This document shows positions 1 through 8,899 of a stretch of 64,000 nucleotides of DNA, one piece after another. Source of the stretch: Aquificaceae bacterium. Lineage in GTDB: Bacteria; Aquificota; Aquificia; Aquificales; Aquificaceae. The notes beneath the pieces are model-generated. The model worked only from the letters and a program-made list of their open reading frames with translations, was not told the origin of the DNA and did not search any database. Position 1 is the first letter of the stretch, and every line of letters begins with the position of its first letter. The stretch spans positions 1 through 64,000 of the forward strand of contig JALWVU010000065.1 of assembly GCA_027079305.1 (NCBI GenBank), given 5' to 3'. Both the position numbers and the translations under genes were made by a program.

Positions 1-738
1 CTAAGAGATCTTATATACACCGCCAAAGAGCGTGTGGTCGAAGCCTACTACCATGAGGTTGAGGGAAGGAAGGTCCTGAACGATTACGAGAGACCTCTGG
101 CCACGAAGGTGGTGAGCCACACAGACAGCAGCAGAAAGCTGAGGATATGTTCCAGCAAGCTGGGCAGGATCCTCGAGGAGAAGTTCGGCTTCACCGCTGA
201 GACCAAGCACAGGGTTCCAGAGGTAATCTTCAGGGGAACAAGGGAAACTGTAAAAGGATACCTTCAGGCACTTTTCACCGCGGATGCGACCGTAGAAGTT
301 ATAAAGAACTCGGGCATCCCCACCTTCACAATCCAGCTCACCAGCAAGAGCAGAGAACTGCTCGAGGGTGTTCAGATACTCCTCGCCAACTTCGGGATAA
401 AGTCATCCATATACAGGCGCGGAGGAGGTAAGTTCAACTACGTTACGAAGGACGGTGTAAAGAAGGAGTATGCAAGCTCTCAGGCCTACAGGCTCGACAT
501 AAAGGGAAGGAACGCTGTAAGGTTCGTGGAGGAGATAGGCTTTATAGGCAGCAAGCAGGAGAAGGCCCTCAAGGTTATCATGGAGAGAATTTCGAAGGGC
601 TATCCTGCGGAGGGCAGAAAGGGGGAGAAGTTCCTCAGCGAGGTGGTAAGTATAAAGTACGCTGGGAAGGAGGACGTCTACGATACGACCCAGCTCTACA
701 ACCACTCACTGATATTCAACGGCATAGTTACAGGGAAC
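1..738 (+). other. C-terminal part of an intein with a LAGLIDADG (DOD) endonuclease domain
   Basis: Codons 1-246 match no reductase sequence but show intein blocks in order. HRVPEVIF resembles block [14 protein letters not shown] resembles the second LAGLIDADG helix (block E) with its acidic residue kept. [16 protein letters not shown] resembles block H. The run [21 protein letters not shown] corresponds to blocks F and G. The last residue is the conserved Asn, and the +1 residue is Cys. The penultimate position is Gly instead of the common His. The splicing N-terminus and first LAGLIDADG helix must lie upstream of the window. Confidence 0.88.
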
Positions 739-1692
739 TGCCATGAGATAATCCAGAACATGAGTCCCACCAAGCACCTCGGAAGGGAGCTGGACCCCGA
801 GACTGGGGAGATAACCTACAGGAAGGTGTCGGGGGACGTGGTGGTATGCAACCTAGGATCGGTGAACCTCGGGAAGGTGCATACAAAGGAGATGATGGAG
901 AGGGTTGTTCCCAAACTGGTGAGGATGCTCGACAACGTGATAGAGATAAACTACTACGCCATACCAGAAGCGGAATACACCAACAAGAGATACAGGGCTA
1001 TAGGGATAGGTGTCTCCAACTACCACTACTGCCTCGTCAAGAACGGGATTCAGTGGGAGAGCGAGGAGCACCTGAGGTTTGCGGACAGGCTCTTCGAGCT
1101 TCTCGCCTTCTACGCTATAAAAGGATCGGTGGAGCTCGCCAAGGAGAGAGGTAAATACAGGCTCTTCGAGGGCTCGGACTGGAGCAGGGGCATCTTCTTC
1201 GGGAGGAAGATAGAGGATATAGAGGAGAACTCCAAGGAGAACGGCAACAACCTCCCCTGGAGGGAGCTGGCGGAGGAGGTCAAAACCCACGGTATGAGGA
1301 ATGCCTACCTCCTCGCCCTCATGCCCACGGGATCCACCTCCCTGATCTTGGGAGCGACACCCTCCGTGGATCCTATATTTGCTAAATACTACAAGGAAGA
1401 GAACATGAGCGGTATCCTCCCTCAGGTCCCTCCCGAGATAGACAGGTTCTTCTGGCACTACAAGAGCGCCTACAACATAGATCAGGAGTGGGTGGTAAGG
1501 GCCGCGGCGGTCAGGCAGAAGTGGATAGACCAGGCCCAGTCCCTCAACCTCTTCATAGACCCCGAGAAGATAGACGGCCCTACCCTTTCGAAGATCTACC
1601 AGCTCGCCTGGGAGCTGGGACTCAAGACCATCTACTACCTGAGGTCCAAGTCCGTTCTCGACATAGACGAGTGCGAGAGCTGTGCGGTTTAG
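1..1692 (+). CDS. nrdA: Ribonucleoside-diphosphate reductase alpha subunit, 3' part, containing the end of an intein
   Basis: This frame is open from base 1, so the gene begins upstream. It is the large catalytic subunit that reduces ribonucleotides to deoxyribonucleotides. Codons 1-246 are intein. The C-extein starts at Cys739-741 with CHEI, matching the NxCxE active site of class I enzymes (E. coli Cys439 and Glu441). [11 protein letters not shown] supplies the second redox Cys (E. coli Cys462), [12 protein letters not shown] the substrate loop, KTIYYLRS the paired radical-transfer tyrosines, and CESC at the end the redox-shuttle cysteines. nrdB follows after 53 bp. The family assignment is secure; what cannot be seen is the N-extein, the allosteric site and whether the intein splices. 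Confidence 0.96.
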   Translation, partial: LRDLIYTAKERVVEAYYHEVEGRKVLNDYERPLATKVVSHTDSSRKLRICSSKLGRILEEKFGFTAETKHRVPEVIFRGTRETVKGYLQALFTADATVEVIKNSGIPTFTIQLTSKSRELLEGVQILLANFGIKSSIYRRGGGKFNYVTKDGVKKEYASSQAYRLDIKGRNAVRFVEEIGFIGSKQEKALKVIMERISKGYPAEGRKGEKFLSEVVSIKYAGKEDVYDTTQLYNHSLIFNGIVTGNCHEIIQNMSPTKHLGRELDPETGEITYRKVSGDVVVCNLGSVNLGKVHTKEMMERVVPKLVRMLDNVIEINYYAIPEAEYTNKRYRAIGIGVSNYHYCLVKNGIQWESEEHLRFADRLFELLAFYAIKGSVELAKERGKYRLFEGSDWSRGIFFGRKIEDIEENSKENGNNLPWRELAEEVKTHGMRNAYLLALMPTGSTSLILGATPSVDPIFAKYYKEENMSGILPQVPPEIDRFFWHYKSAYNIDQEWVVRAAAVRQKWIDQAQSLNLFIDPEKIDGPTLSKIYQLAWELGLKTIYYLRSKSVLDIDECESCAV

Positions 1693-1745
1693 GGTTTAAA
1701 AACGGGCGGAAGGAACGAAATTTATAAGCTGGAGGAGGTAAGAAG

Positions 1746-2798
1746 ATGCTGGAGAGCTCCGAGAAGGTCCTCTCGAGAAAGCTCATATTCAACCCAGAGG
1801 GGGAAAGGGACGCGGCCAAGAGGAAGGTCGTAAAGGGCAATCCCACCAACATAATCGAGCTCAACAACATCAAGTACGGATGGGCCTTCGATCTCTACAA
1901 GACGATGGGCTTTTCCAACTTCTGGATCCCCGAGGAGATCCCCCTCATGGAGGACAAGAAGCAGTACGAGAGGGTTCTGTCCGACTACGAGAGGAGAGCA
2001 TACGAGCTGGTCCTGAGCTTCCTGATAGCTCTCGACTCCTTTCAGGTGGACATGCTCAAGGACTTCGCAAGGATGGTAACCGCCCCCGAGATAGAGATGG
2101 CCCTCACCGCCCAGGAGTTCCAGGAGTCCATACACGCCTACTCCTACCAGTTCATCTTAGAGTCCGTGGTCGATCCCATAAAGGCGGACGAGATCTACAA
2201 CTACTGGAGGGAGGACGAGAGGCTGAAGGAGAGGAACGAGGTGGTCGCGGAGGTCTACAACGAGTTCATAAGGAAGCCTACAGAGGAGAACTTCGTAAAG
2301 GCGGTCATAGGCAACTACATACTCGAGTCCATCTACTTCTACTCGGGCTTTGCCTTCTTCTACACCCTCGGAAGGCAGGGCAAGATGACCAACACCGTTC
2401 AGCAGATCAAGTACATAAACAGGGACGAGCTGACACACGTGACCCTCTTCAGGAACATGATCCTCTCCCTTCAGAAGGAGAATCCAGAGCTCTTCACACC
2501 CGAGATAAAGAGCTGGATAAGGGAGTACTTCAAGTACGCGGTGGATCAGGAGATAAAGTGGGGCCAGTATGTGACCCAGGACCAGATCCTGGGTATAAAC
2601 AACCAGCTGATAGACAGGTACATAAAGTATCTGGGGAACCTGAGGATAACCCAGATAGGCATGGAGCCTCTCTACCCCGAGATAACCGACAACCCCATGA
2701 AGTGGATAGACGACTTCAGGAAGATAAACAACACCAAGACAGACTTCTTCCAGAGGAAACCTCAGACCTACGCGAAGGCCAACGAGCTGAGGTGGTAA
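1746..2798 (+). CDS. nrdB: Ribonucleoside-diphosphate reductase beta subunit
   Basis: This 350-residue class I small subunit holds the di-iron/tyrosyl-radical cofactor and works with NrdA encoded just upstream. Visible ligands are Asp97 (ALDSFQ), Glu127 and His130 (ESIH), a Glu in ILESIYFYSG, and Glu and His in RDELTH. Tyr134, four residues after His130, matches the radical Tyr122 of E. coli. The start is an ATG preceded by GGAGGAGG at about 1731-1738. The two genes are closely spaced on the same strand and probably co-transcribed. The length is normal for the family. The metal used (Fe/Fe or Mn/Fe) cannot be told from the sequence. Confidence 0.96.
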   Translation: MLESSEKVLSRKLIFNPEGERDAAKRKVVKGNPTNIIELNNIKYGWAFDLYKTMGFSNFWIPEEIPLMEDKKQYERVLSDYERRAYELVLSFLIALDSFQVDMLKDFARMVTAPEIEMALTAQEFQESIHAYSYQFILESVVDPIKADEIYNYWREDERLKERNEVVAEVYNEFIRKPTEENFVKAVIGNYILESIYFYSGFAFFYTLGRQGKMTNTVQQIKYINRDELTHVTLFRNMILSLQKENPELFTPEIKSWIREYFKYAVDQEIKWGQYVTQDQILGINNQLIDRYIKYLGNLRITQIGMEPLYPEITDNPMKWIDDFRKINNTKTDFFQRKPQTYAKANELRW

Positions 2799-2816
2799 GC
2801 GATCGGAGGTTTCGAA

Positions 2817-3917
2817 ATGAGGGGCGTTAAGATCCTTTCTTCCATCGGGTTCGTCCTGTTCGCAGCCGGGTGCGGGGGTTACGACGACCTCGGAATCTCC
2901 AGCAGGAACTCGCCCGAGGCCAGAAGGTATGAGATCCTGAAGGCCTTGGACAGGGGAGATTACGACTTCGTAATCCAGGCGCTTGCACCCGACCCCACCT
3001 ACGGGGGAGCCTTCACCCTTGAGGAGGGAAGGTTCAACCTGGCCGCCGCCTACGTGGGGAAGGCCGGCTTTGACGCGAACGATGTCCTGAGGGAGCTGGT
3101 AAACAGCGCGGGCACAACCTCCAACAGCTTCCAGCTGTTCATAGAGGCCATAGCCTCCAACGTGAGCGCCGGGAACATACCCTATCTCTCGAGAGCGTCC
3201 GCTCTATATGACGCGGTCGCAGACAACGTATGCGAGCAGACCGCACCCACCGAGAGCCTTAAAAGGGACGCCTGCTTTTACAAGGCTATAATTGACGCCG
3301 CCACGGCGGCGGTTACCGTGGCGAACATAGTGGGAGACGTGGACAGCTGGCTCAACCCCCAGGGTTGCGGAGAGGACGCCAACGGCAACTCGGTGGGGGA
3401 CGAAGCGGACGCGTCAGCCTGCGCGATAGAGTATGCGGTAGCCAAAGGTAACGATCCAAATATTGCACCTCCCTACAGCTGCAACACGAGTGCGGGAACC
3501 GTCTCTGTGGACAGTGCCACAAACCTGACCTTCACAGACTCCCAGAACAACAGCTACTCCTTCGAACTGCTGAGCATCAGCGTGGGCGGAGGCAGCGAGT
3601 GCAACACGCAGACCTACTACAGGCTTATAGACAGCTCCTCCGGGGCGCTCGCAGTTACGGAGGGCTATTGCGATACGAGCTTTAACCCCTGCTCTCAGGT
3701 GGACCCAAATGCAGGATGCTACCCCTGTCCGGTAGTGGACAACGGGAACGTCCTTGACCTTGTGGAAACGGTCGTCAACACGATCGAGAGTGCCCAGCAG
3801 ATAATAACCAACCTCGTCCAGGGAACGGATGCGGAGCAGGCGGTAAACAACTTTATACAGGAAGTTTGTGGTAACGACGGCGTGTGCACGCAGGAGGATC
3901 TGGCGGGTTACCTGTGA
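2817..3917 (+). CDS. Predicted lipoprotein of unknown function, Cys-rich C-terminal half
   Basis: I do not recognise a family. The 366-residue product starts with a short basic n-region, a hydrophobic stretch and a lipobox FAAGC at about residues 15-19, so it is probably lipidated. A helical, TPR-like segment (about 40-110) is followed by a Cys-rich region. Two stretches, EDANGNSVGDEAD and GNDGVCTQEDL, resemble EF-hand or dockerin-type calcium loops; that is an inference from residue spacing only. GGAGGT precedes the ATG. The stop is 16 bp before the TraF-like gene, which is also predicted to be envelope-located, so the two may form a transcription unit. Confidence 0.75.
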   Translation: MRGVKILSSIGFVLFAAGCGGYDDLGISSRNSPEARRYEILKALDRGDYDFVIQALAPDPTYGGAFTLEEGRFNLAAAYVGKAGFDANDVLRELVNSAGTTSNSFQLFIEAIASNVSAGNIPYLSRASALYDAVADNVCEQTAPTESLKRDACFYKAIIDAATAAVTVANIVGDVDSWLNPQGCGEDANGNSVGDEADASACAIEYAVAKGNDPNIAPPYSCNTSAGTVSVDSATNLTFTDSQNNSYSFELLSISVGGGSECNTQTYYRLIDSSSGALAVTEGYCDTSFNPCSQVDPNAGCYPCPVVDNGNVLDLVETVVNTIESAQQIITNLVQGTDAEQAVNNFIQEVCGNDGVCTQEDLAGYL

Positions 3918-3933
3918 TAAAAGGAGGTTTCCT

Positions 3934-5058
3934 ATGAAGAGGCTTATCCTCACCCTTATCCTACCCTTTTCCTTTGCCTTCCCCATAGCCCTCGAGTACC
4001 CTTACGTCTACAAGGATCCCAGGGTCATGGGCATGGGGGGAGCTTACGTGGCGGTCGGGGGAACTTCCGCATCCCTCTTCTACAACCCCGCGGGGCTGGG
4101 TAAGGTAAGGAAAGAGGCGGGCTTCGAGGTGGATCTTATCGGTGCGACCGTCGCCTTCAGCGAGGACGGCTACAACTTCGTTCGGGATCTCGACAGGGCT
4201 ATGAGATCAGACGATCAGCTGAACGCCACCCTGGATGTTCTGAAAAAATACAGGGGTGAGGTCCTCCACTTCTCCGCGGACACCTTTCCCTCCGTGGCCA
4301 AGAGGGTCGGGAACTTCGGCGTGGCTCTGGGGGGCCTGTTCGTTGCCAGGATGGATGCGGTTCCCCATCAGGGCTTCAGCTCCCAGGGACTTCTGAGCAT
4401 AGATGGGAGCGTCACGTACGGCGGGCTCGGGGGAGTGTCCTATGGACTCATGGGTGAGAGGCTCATTTTAGGGGTGGGCATCAAACAGCTCACGAGGGAG
4501 AGGGTTCAGAGGGACGTCACCGCGAGGGAGCTGGTGGAGAACCAGGGGGATCTGAGCTCCTATCTCTGGAGCGAGGCAAAGAGGGTGGGCTCCGCCGTAG
4601 GTCTGGATCTGGGTGTGATATACGATGTTGGGGCTCTATTCGGTTTCAAGACTTCCCTGGGAGCTTCCTACCTCAATGTGGGCGGTCTGAACTTCGGCGG
4701 TGCGGGAACGGTCCCGGGGACCCTTAACCTGGGCGTCGCCCTGAAAAGGCATACAGATTCCAGCTTCCTCGGAGGCCTGACCCTCGCCTTCGACGTGGTG
4801 GACGTAACCGGTAATTACAAACAGGACAGGGATCTGGGTAAGCGCCTCCGCGCCGGTGCGGAGCTGGAGGTGTGGAGGGGAAAGCTTACAGGTTTTACTC
4901 TCAGACTGGGATCCTACCAGGGCTACTGGACCGCGGGGGCGGAGCTGAGGCTCCTTCTTCTCAGGATAGTCGCCACCACCTACGCGGAGGAGGTGGGCGC
5001 CTACTCGGGACAGGACGAGAACAGGAGGTATATGCTCTCCGCCTACCTAACCTGGTAA
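3934..5058 (+). CDS. TraF/PorV-like outer-membrane beta-barrel protein
   Basis: A 374-residue protein with a signal peptide (MKRLILTLILPFSFAFPIA) and alternating amphipathic strands. The motif PRVMGMGGAYVAV followed by SLFYNPAGLG at about residues 28-55 is typical of FadL/PorV/TraF_2-type outer-membrane proteins. The chosen ATG has AAGGAGG nine bases upstream; a longer frame from 3868 would overlap the preceding lipoprotein and would put the signal peptide inside the protein. Its cargo or function is unknown. Related proteins act as transport barrels or as secretion accessory proteins, and nothing here decides between them. Confidence 0.78.
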   Translation: MKRLILTLILPFSFAFPIALEYPYVYKDPRVMGMGGAYVAVGGTSASLFYNPAGLGKVRKEAGFEVDLIGATVAFSEDGYNFVRDLDRAMRSDDQLNATLDVLKKYRGEVLHFSADTFPSVAKRVGNFGVALGGLFVARMDAVPHQGFSSQGLLSIDGSVTYGGLGGVSYGLMGERLILGVGIKQLTRERVQRDVTARELVENQGDLSSYLWSEAKRVGSAVGLDLGVIYDVGALFGFKTSLGASYLNVGGLNFGGAGTVPGTLNLGVALKRHTDSSFLGGLTLAFDVVDVTGNYKQDRDLGKRLRAGAELEVWRGKLTGFTLRLGSYQGYWTAGAELRLLLLRIVATTYAEEVGAYSGQDENRRYMLSAYLTW

Positions 5059-5061
5059 AAT
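5056..5061 (+). promoter_or_regulatory. Candidate -10 box of a leaderless promoter
   Basis: TAAAAT ends nine bases before the ATG of the amidohydrolase gene and overlaps the stop codon of the preceding gene. There is no Shine-Dalgarno sequence in the nine-base gap. This is one of several examples of the same arrangement in the window. Confidence 0.5.
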
Positions 5062-5070
5062 CTCTTTCCC

Positions 5071-6372
5071 ATGGAGAGGTTCGACCTCCTCGTAAAGTCC
5101 GCCTTGGTGCCCGAAAGAGGCACCGTGGACATAGCCATCAGAGACACCAAGATAGTTAAGATCGCAAGCGGTATAGAGGCCGAGGCGGATTACATAATCA
5201 GGGCAGATGGAAAGCTCGCCCTCCCCTCCTTCGCCAACATGCACACCCACGTCCCCATGTCCCTGCTCAGAGGCATAGGTGCGGATCTTCCCCTCATGGA
5301 CTGGCTTCAGAAGGTGATATGGCCCCTGGAAGGGGAGTTCGTCTCCCCGGAGTTCGTGAGGGCGGGGGCTCAGCTGGGGATCCTGGAGATGATAAAGAGC
5401 GGGACCACCCTCTTCATGGACATGTACTTCTTCGAGGAGGAGGTGGGGGAGGTGGCGAGAGAGGCGGGGATAAGGGCAGGCCTCGGCTTCGGGATACTGG
5501 ACTTCCCCACGAAGGTGGCAAAAACGCCTGAGGAATACATAAAGAGGGCGAGGGAGTTCGCCCAGAGCTTCAGAGGGGATGAGCTACTATTTCCCGTCAT
5601 ATGCCCCCACGCTCCCTACACCTGCTCTCCCGATACACTCAGGAAAGCCAAAGAGCTTGCGGAGGAGCTGGACCTTTACCTTCACATACACGTGGCGGAA
5701 ACCAGAGGAGAAGTAGAGAGGATAAAGGAAGAATATGGAAACACTCCTGTGAGGCACCTCGAGAGTGTGGGATTCCTCTCAGAGAAGGTCCTATGCGCCC
5801 ACATGGTCTGGCTCGAGGAGGAGGAGATGGAGATAGTTAAGGAGAGGGGAGTTAAAGTAGCCCACTGCCCCGAGAGCAACCTGAAGCTCGCCTCAGGGAT
5901 AGCTCCAGTTCCAGAGTATGTTAGAAGGGGGGTTCACCTCTGCCTCGGGACGGACGGGTCCGCTTCCAACGACAACCTGGACATGCTCGAGGAGCTCTCC
6001 ACCATGGCGAAGCTCCACAAAGGGGCGAATCTGGACGCCAAGGCTATGGACGCAAAGACCGCTCTGAAAATAGCCACCGAAAACGGGTTCTCCGCGGTGG
6101 GAATAAAGGCGGGGAGGATAGAGGAAGGATACGAGGCGGATCTGATACTTATAGATACGGACTCTCCCCATCTCCAGCCCCTCTACGATCCCGTCGCCCA
6201 GGTGGTTTACTCCGCAAGCAGTTCCGACGTAGACACGGTCGTGTGCAGGGGGAAGGTCCTTATGGAGAAGAGGGAGGTAAAGACCCTCGACGAGGAGAGG
6301 ATACTCCACGAAGCAAAAAGGTGGGGGGAGAAGATCAGGAGCTTCCTTGACAGGCTCTCATCCCAGACTTAG
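5071..6372 (+). CDS. Amidohydrolase, MTA/S-adenosylhomocysteine deaminase type
   Basis: A 433-residue metal-dependent deaminase of the ATZ/TRZ-like amidohydrolase group. Metal-binding and catalytic motifs are present: NMHTHVPMSLLRG (His58, His60), HIHVAE, AHCPESNLKLASGIAP and LGTDGSASNDNLDM with the metal-ligand Asp. Known relatives deaminate 5'-methylthioadenosine, S-adenosylhomocysteine or 5'-deoxyadenosine and serve S-adenosylmethionine by-product salvage. The exact substrate cannot be read from the sequence; guanine or chlorohydrolase relatives are less likely. It may have its own leaderless promoter, since TAAAAT lies nine bases before the ATG. A small orphan gene follows 11 bp downstream. 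Confidence 0.9.
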   Translation: MERFDLLVKSALVPERGTVDIAIRDTKIVKIASGIEAEADYIIRADGKLALPSFANMHTHVPMSLLRGIGADLPLMDWLQKVIWPLEGEFVSPEFVRAGAQLGILEMIKSGTTLFMDMYFFEEEVGEVAREAGIRAGLGFGILDFPTKVAKTPEEYIKRAREFAQSFRGDELLFPVICPHAPYTCSPDTLRKAKELAEELDLYLHIHVAETRGEVERIKEEYGNTPVRHLESVGFLSEKVLCAHMVWLEEEEMEIVKERGVKVAHCPESNLKLASGIAPVPEYVRRGVHLCLGTDGSASNDNLDMLEELSTMAKLHKGANLDAKAMDAKTALKIATENGFSAVGIKAGRIEEGYEADLILIDTDSPHLQPLYDPVAQVVYSASSSDVDTVVCRGKVLMEKREVKTLDEERILHEAKRWGEKIRSFLDRLSSQT

Positions 6373-6383
6373 ACTAACTCACG

Positions 6384-6863
6384 ATGAAGAAGGACCTCAC
6401 AGATCTTCTGAAGAAGGAGACCGTCCCTCCAGGTTTTGAGAGTTTGGACTCCGCGAAGGAGTATCTGGCACGCTATCTTCTCAGCTACATAAACATAGAG
6501 CTGGAGGGCCTCCCCAAAGAGGAGTGGGAGAAGACTCTAAACACATGGGCGAAGATATGCGCCTTTGCAAAGAGTCTGATAAGAAAAAATGAGGAGGAGA
6601 GGCAGAAGATATACGAGAGGTTCAACTTCGACCTCATGATGCAGGGGATAGCGGAGGACGTCCGCCAGACCTTCATAGGTATGCTTTCCTTGGGGATTCT
6701 CAGGGAGAGCGATCCTCCCCACGCTCTGATCCTGAGGGCCACCGAGCTTGTAAGGGGGAACGAGGAGCTTATGAAGAGGTGGGAGCTGAGTCCAGAGATA
6801 GTGGATTTCATACACGCTTTCTTCTCGGGACTGGATCAGAGATCCGAGAGCAGTTCATCGTAG
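6384..6863 (+). CDS. Hypothetical helical protein
   Basis: A 159-residue, highly charged, predicted all-alpha protein without signal peptide, membrane segment or motif that I recognise. It starts with ATG 11 bp after the deaminase gene, so it is probably the last gene of that transcript. Its Ser-rich C-terminus overlaps the 3' end of the convergent orphan gene by 28 bp. Reading-frame quality and codon use resemble the neighbours, which supports a real gene, but no function can be proposed. Confidence 0.7.
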   Translation: MKKDLTDLLKKETVPPGFESLDSAKEYLARYLLSYINIELEGLPKEEWEKTLNTWAKICAFAKSLIRKNEEERQKIYERFNFDLMMQGIAEDVRQTFIGMLSLGILRESDPPHALILRATELVRGNEELMKRWELSPEIVDFIHAFFSGLDQRSESSSS

Positions 6864-8839
6864 TCAAGGCCCCAGCCCGTGAAGAACTCGGGGAGATTTA
6901 TATCCTTTAAAACCTCCCGCGGTGTATTGGAGAGAACCTCCCTGAGTATGCTCCTGGCCTCCTCCTCACCTCCCTCCGAGTAGAGGAGGTAAACCACCTT
7001 ATAGAGCTTAAGCGTGGTAAGGTAAAAGCTGAAGACCTCCTCTGGGGAGGTGTCCTTTCTCCTCACTTTGATCAGAAGGAGATCGCCCACCCTTAAGCCT
7101 TCCCGCTCATAGGGCTTCGTCCTGTATTTATCGAACAGGCCTTCGATAAAGTCCATCTTCTCTGCCATCCTCTCCCACTCTTTTTCCAGCTCGTCCTCCG
7201 AGCCCACTTCCTCCGAAATCAGGTTGTAAAGCTTGATGGATATATAGTTGGCCAGGTTCTCGTAGATCCTGGGGAAGAGGTATATCTCCTCCTCCTCCAG
7301 ACTCCCCGAAATCTCCTCCAGGTAGAGAAGCTCGTAAAACCGCTCATACCAGTATAGAGACTTCTCCAGAAACTTTACATCCTCGTCCTCCGAAAACCTG
7401 TCGAAAAACTTCAATCCTAAGGTCCCCGTTATCTCTATGAACAGGGGGCTGACCGCTCCGACCTCGATCGCCTTCCTCACAAGCGCCTCAGCCCTCTCAA
7501 GATCGTCCCTGTCCATAAACAGCCACACCAGGTTCTCAACGGAGGCGTGTATCTGCGCTCTGGTGTGGGCGAGCACCTCCCTGTCCAGCAGGTTCATGTA
7601 AGCCTCGTAAGCCTCCTCAACTATCGGGTTATCGGTCTGGGGGAAGCCCTCTTCTGTGAAGAGATCGATAACCTTCTGGTGAACTCTCCTCAGGTAGGAG
7701 GCCTTCTTCTTAAGCTCCATTACTCCATCGACCGCGGTTCTCAGGTCATCCAGCCTGTTCCTCTCAAGAAACGCAAGAACCTTCTTATGGGATCTCAGGA
7801 GTCTAAAGAGCATGTCCACAAAGATCCGCTCCCTTTCCCGATCGCCCCTGACAACGTGCCTGCAGATGTGCGCGAGAAGCTCCTCCGCGATTTTCCTGAA
7901 CCTTCTGTCCCGTATTGCCCTGTAGATGACCGACATATCCGCCTTTTCGGGCACCAGCTGGAGATCCAGAATGTCCTTCATGAACCTGCTCTCCACGTAA
8001 TTTTTGTATGAGTCCTTGTCTTCGAACCTCCTGCGGCACCTGGCTGGATGTTCACAGTAGCTCATAATGGGTCTACCGCTCTGGAGGTATCTCAGGAACC
8101 CGTCAGGGTCCTCCCTGCCCATCCTGCGGATAAGTCTCTTCAGATCCTTCATGTAGCTACTCACGCTGGCTCTCACGAGGTCCCTCAAGTGCTCTCTGAG
8201 GGAGTTAACCTCGTAGCCTATAAGCTCCCACACCTCGTATTCCAGCTCCTTCTCGACGGTCCTGGTAAGCTGTCCGCGGATGTATCTTTGAATATGATTA
8301 ACCGCACTCGCCACACCGCCCACACGTATGTTCTTCTTCTTGATATACTTCAAAGACACCCTTCTTACCTCTTCGTCGGTAGGCTGTATCTCACACACTA
8401 TCCTCTTCTTAGGAAGCTCTTTAGCGAAAGCTATCTTTATGAAAGCGAGTTCGAGGACATCCTTCAAAAGCCTCTCCACGCTCTCCGGATAGAGGAGGGG
8501 TATTCCCTCGCTGAAGGACCACTCGGGCTCCGCAAATATATGGTTGTTCTCGTTTACGTCAGAAAGGCTGGAGAACTTCAAGGGCGGTCGTATGTCCGAA
8601 CTTACGATCCCGTAGACGAGGGGTCTGTTCTCAAAGTAGGTGCGGGTTATCTCCCTCAGAAGCTCCCCGTCCTCCTCCGAAGGCTCCTCGTAAGGAACAT
8701 CCTCTAAAAGCTCGAGAAGCTCCTTCGAGAGTTCGTAGCGCTCCGATATGTAGGAGAGCCAGATCCTCACAAACGCGGGCCTGGTAATGCTCCGCTCAAT
8801 CTCCCCTATGAAGTCGAGAGGTATCCTCACCTTCCCCAT
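6836..8839 (-). CDS. Large hypothetical protein, probably cytoplasmic and all-alpha
   Basis: A 667-residue protein I cannot assign. There is no signal peptide or membrane helix. It is rich in Glu, Arg and Leu with long amphipathic helices, and the segment around residues 430-480 looks like helical repeats. CEHPARCRRR at about residues 269-278 contains paired Cys and His residues, but no full zinc-finger pattern is completed. Only an AT-rich TTTATATA lies a few bases before the ATG, so translation may be leaderless. The gene is convergent with the preceding orphan and divergent from mnmA, so it stands as a single-gene unit. Confidence 0.75.
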   Translation of the reverse strand: MGKVRIPLDFIGEIERSITRPAFVRIWLSYISERYELSKELLELLEDVPYEEPSEEDGELLREITRTYFENRPLVYGIVSSDIRPPLKFSSLSDVNENNHIFAEPEWSFSEGIPLLYPESVERLLKDVLELAFIKIAFAKELPKKRIVCEIQPTDEEVRRVSLKYIKKKNIRVGGVASAVNHIQRYIRGQLTRTVEKELEYEVWELIGYEVNSLREHLRDLVRASVSSYMKDLKRLIRRMGREDPDGFLRYLQSGRPIMSYCEHPARCRRRFEDKDSYKNYVESRFMKDILDLQLVPEKADMSVIYRAIRDRRFRKIAEELLAHICRHVVRGDRERERIFVDMLFRLLRSHKKVLAFLERNRLDDLRTAVDGVMELKKKASYLRRVHQKVIDLFTEEGFPQTDNPIVEEAYEAYMNLLDREVLAHTRAQIHASVENLVWLFMDRDDLERAEALVRKAIEVGAVSPLFIEITGTLGLKFFDRFSEDEDVKFLEKSLYWYERFYELLYLEEISGSLEEEEIYLFPRIYENLANYISIKLYNLISEEVGSEDELEKEWERMAEKMDFIEGLFDKYRTKPYEREGLRVGDLLLIKVRRKDTSPEEVFSFYLTTLKLYKVVYLLYSEGGEEEARSILREVLSNTPREVLKDINLPEFFTGWGLDYDELLSDL

Positions 8840-8884
8840 CGTGTATATAAAAACGCTGTTCTTTTCTCCTTTCTGACAGGGGAA

Positions 8885-8890
8885 TATATT
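8885..8890 (+). promoter_or_regulatory. Candidate -10 box before mnmA
   Basis: TATATT ends nine bases before the mnmA ATG, and there is no ribosome-binding site between them. No good -35 box is visible. The arrangement fits a leaderless or nearly leaderless transcript. Confidence 0.5.
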
Positions 8891-8899
8891 AACTCAGCT

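Noticed and set aside
853-1458. Long antisense frames opposite nrdA, nuoCD, clpX and other GC-rich genes
   Set aside because: They are third-position shadows of well-supported genes, with low-complexity or unrecognisable products.
3868-3933. N-terminal extension of the TraF/PorV-like gene
   Set aside because: It overlaps the lipoprotein gene and would place the signal peptide internally; ATG 3934 has a strong ribosome-binding site.
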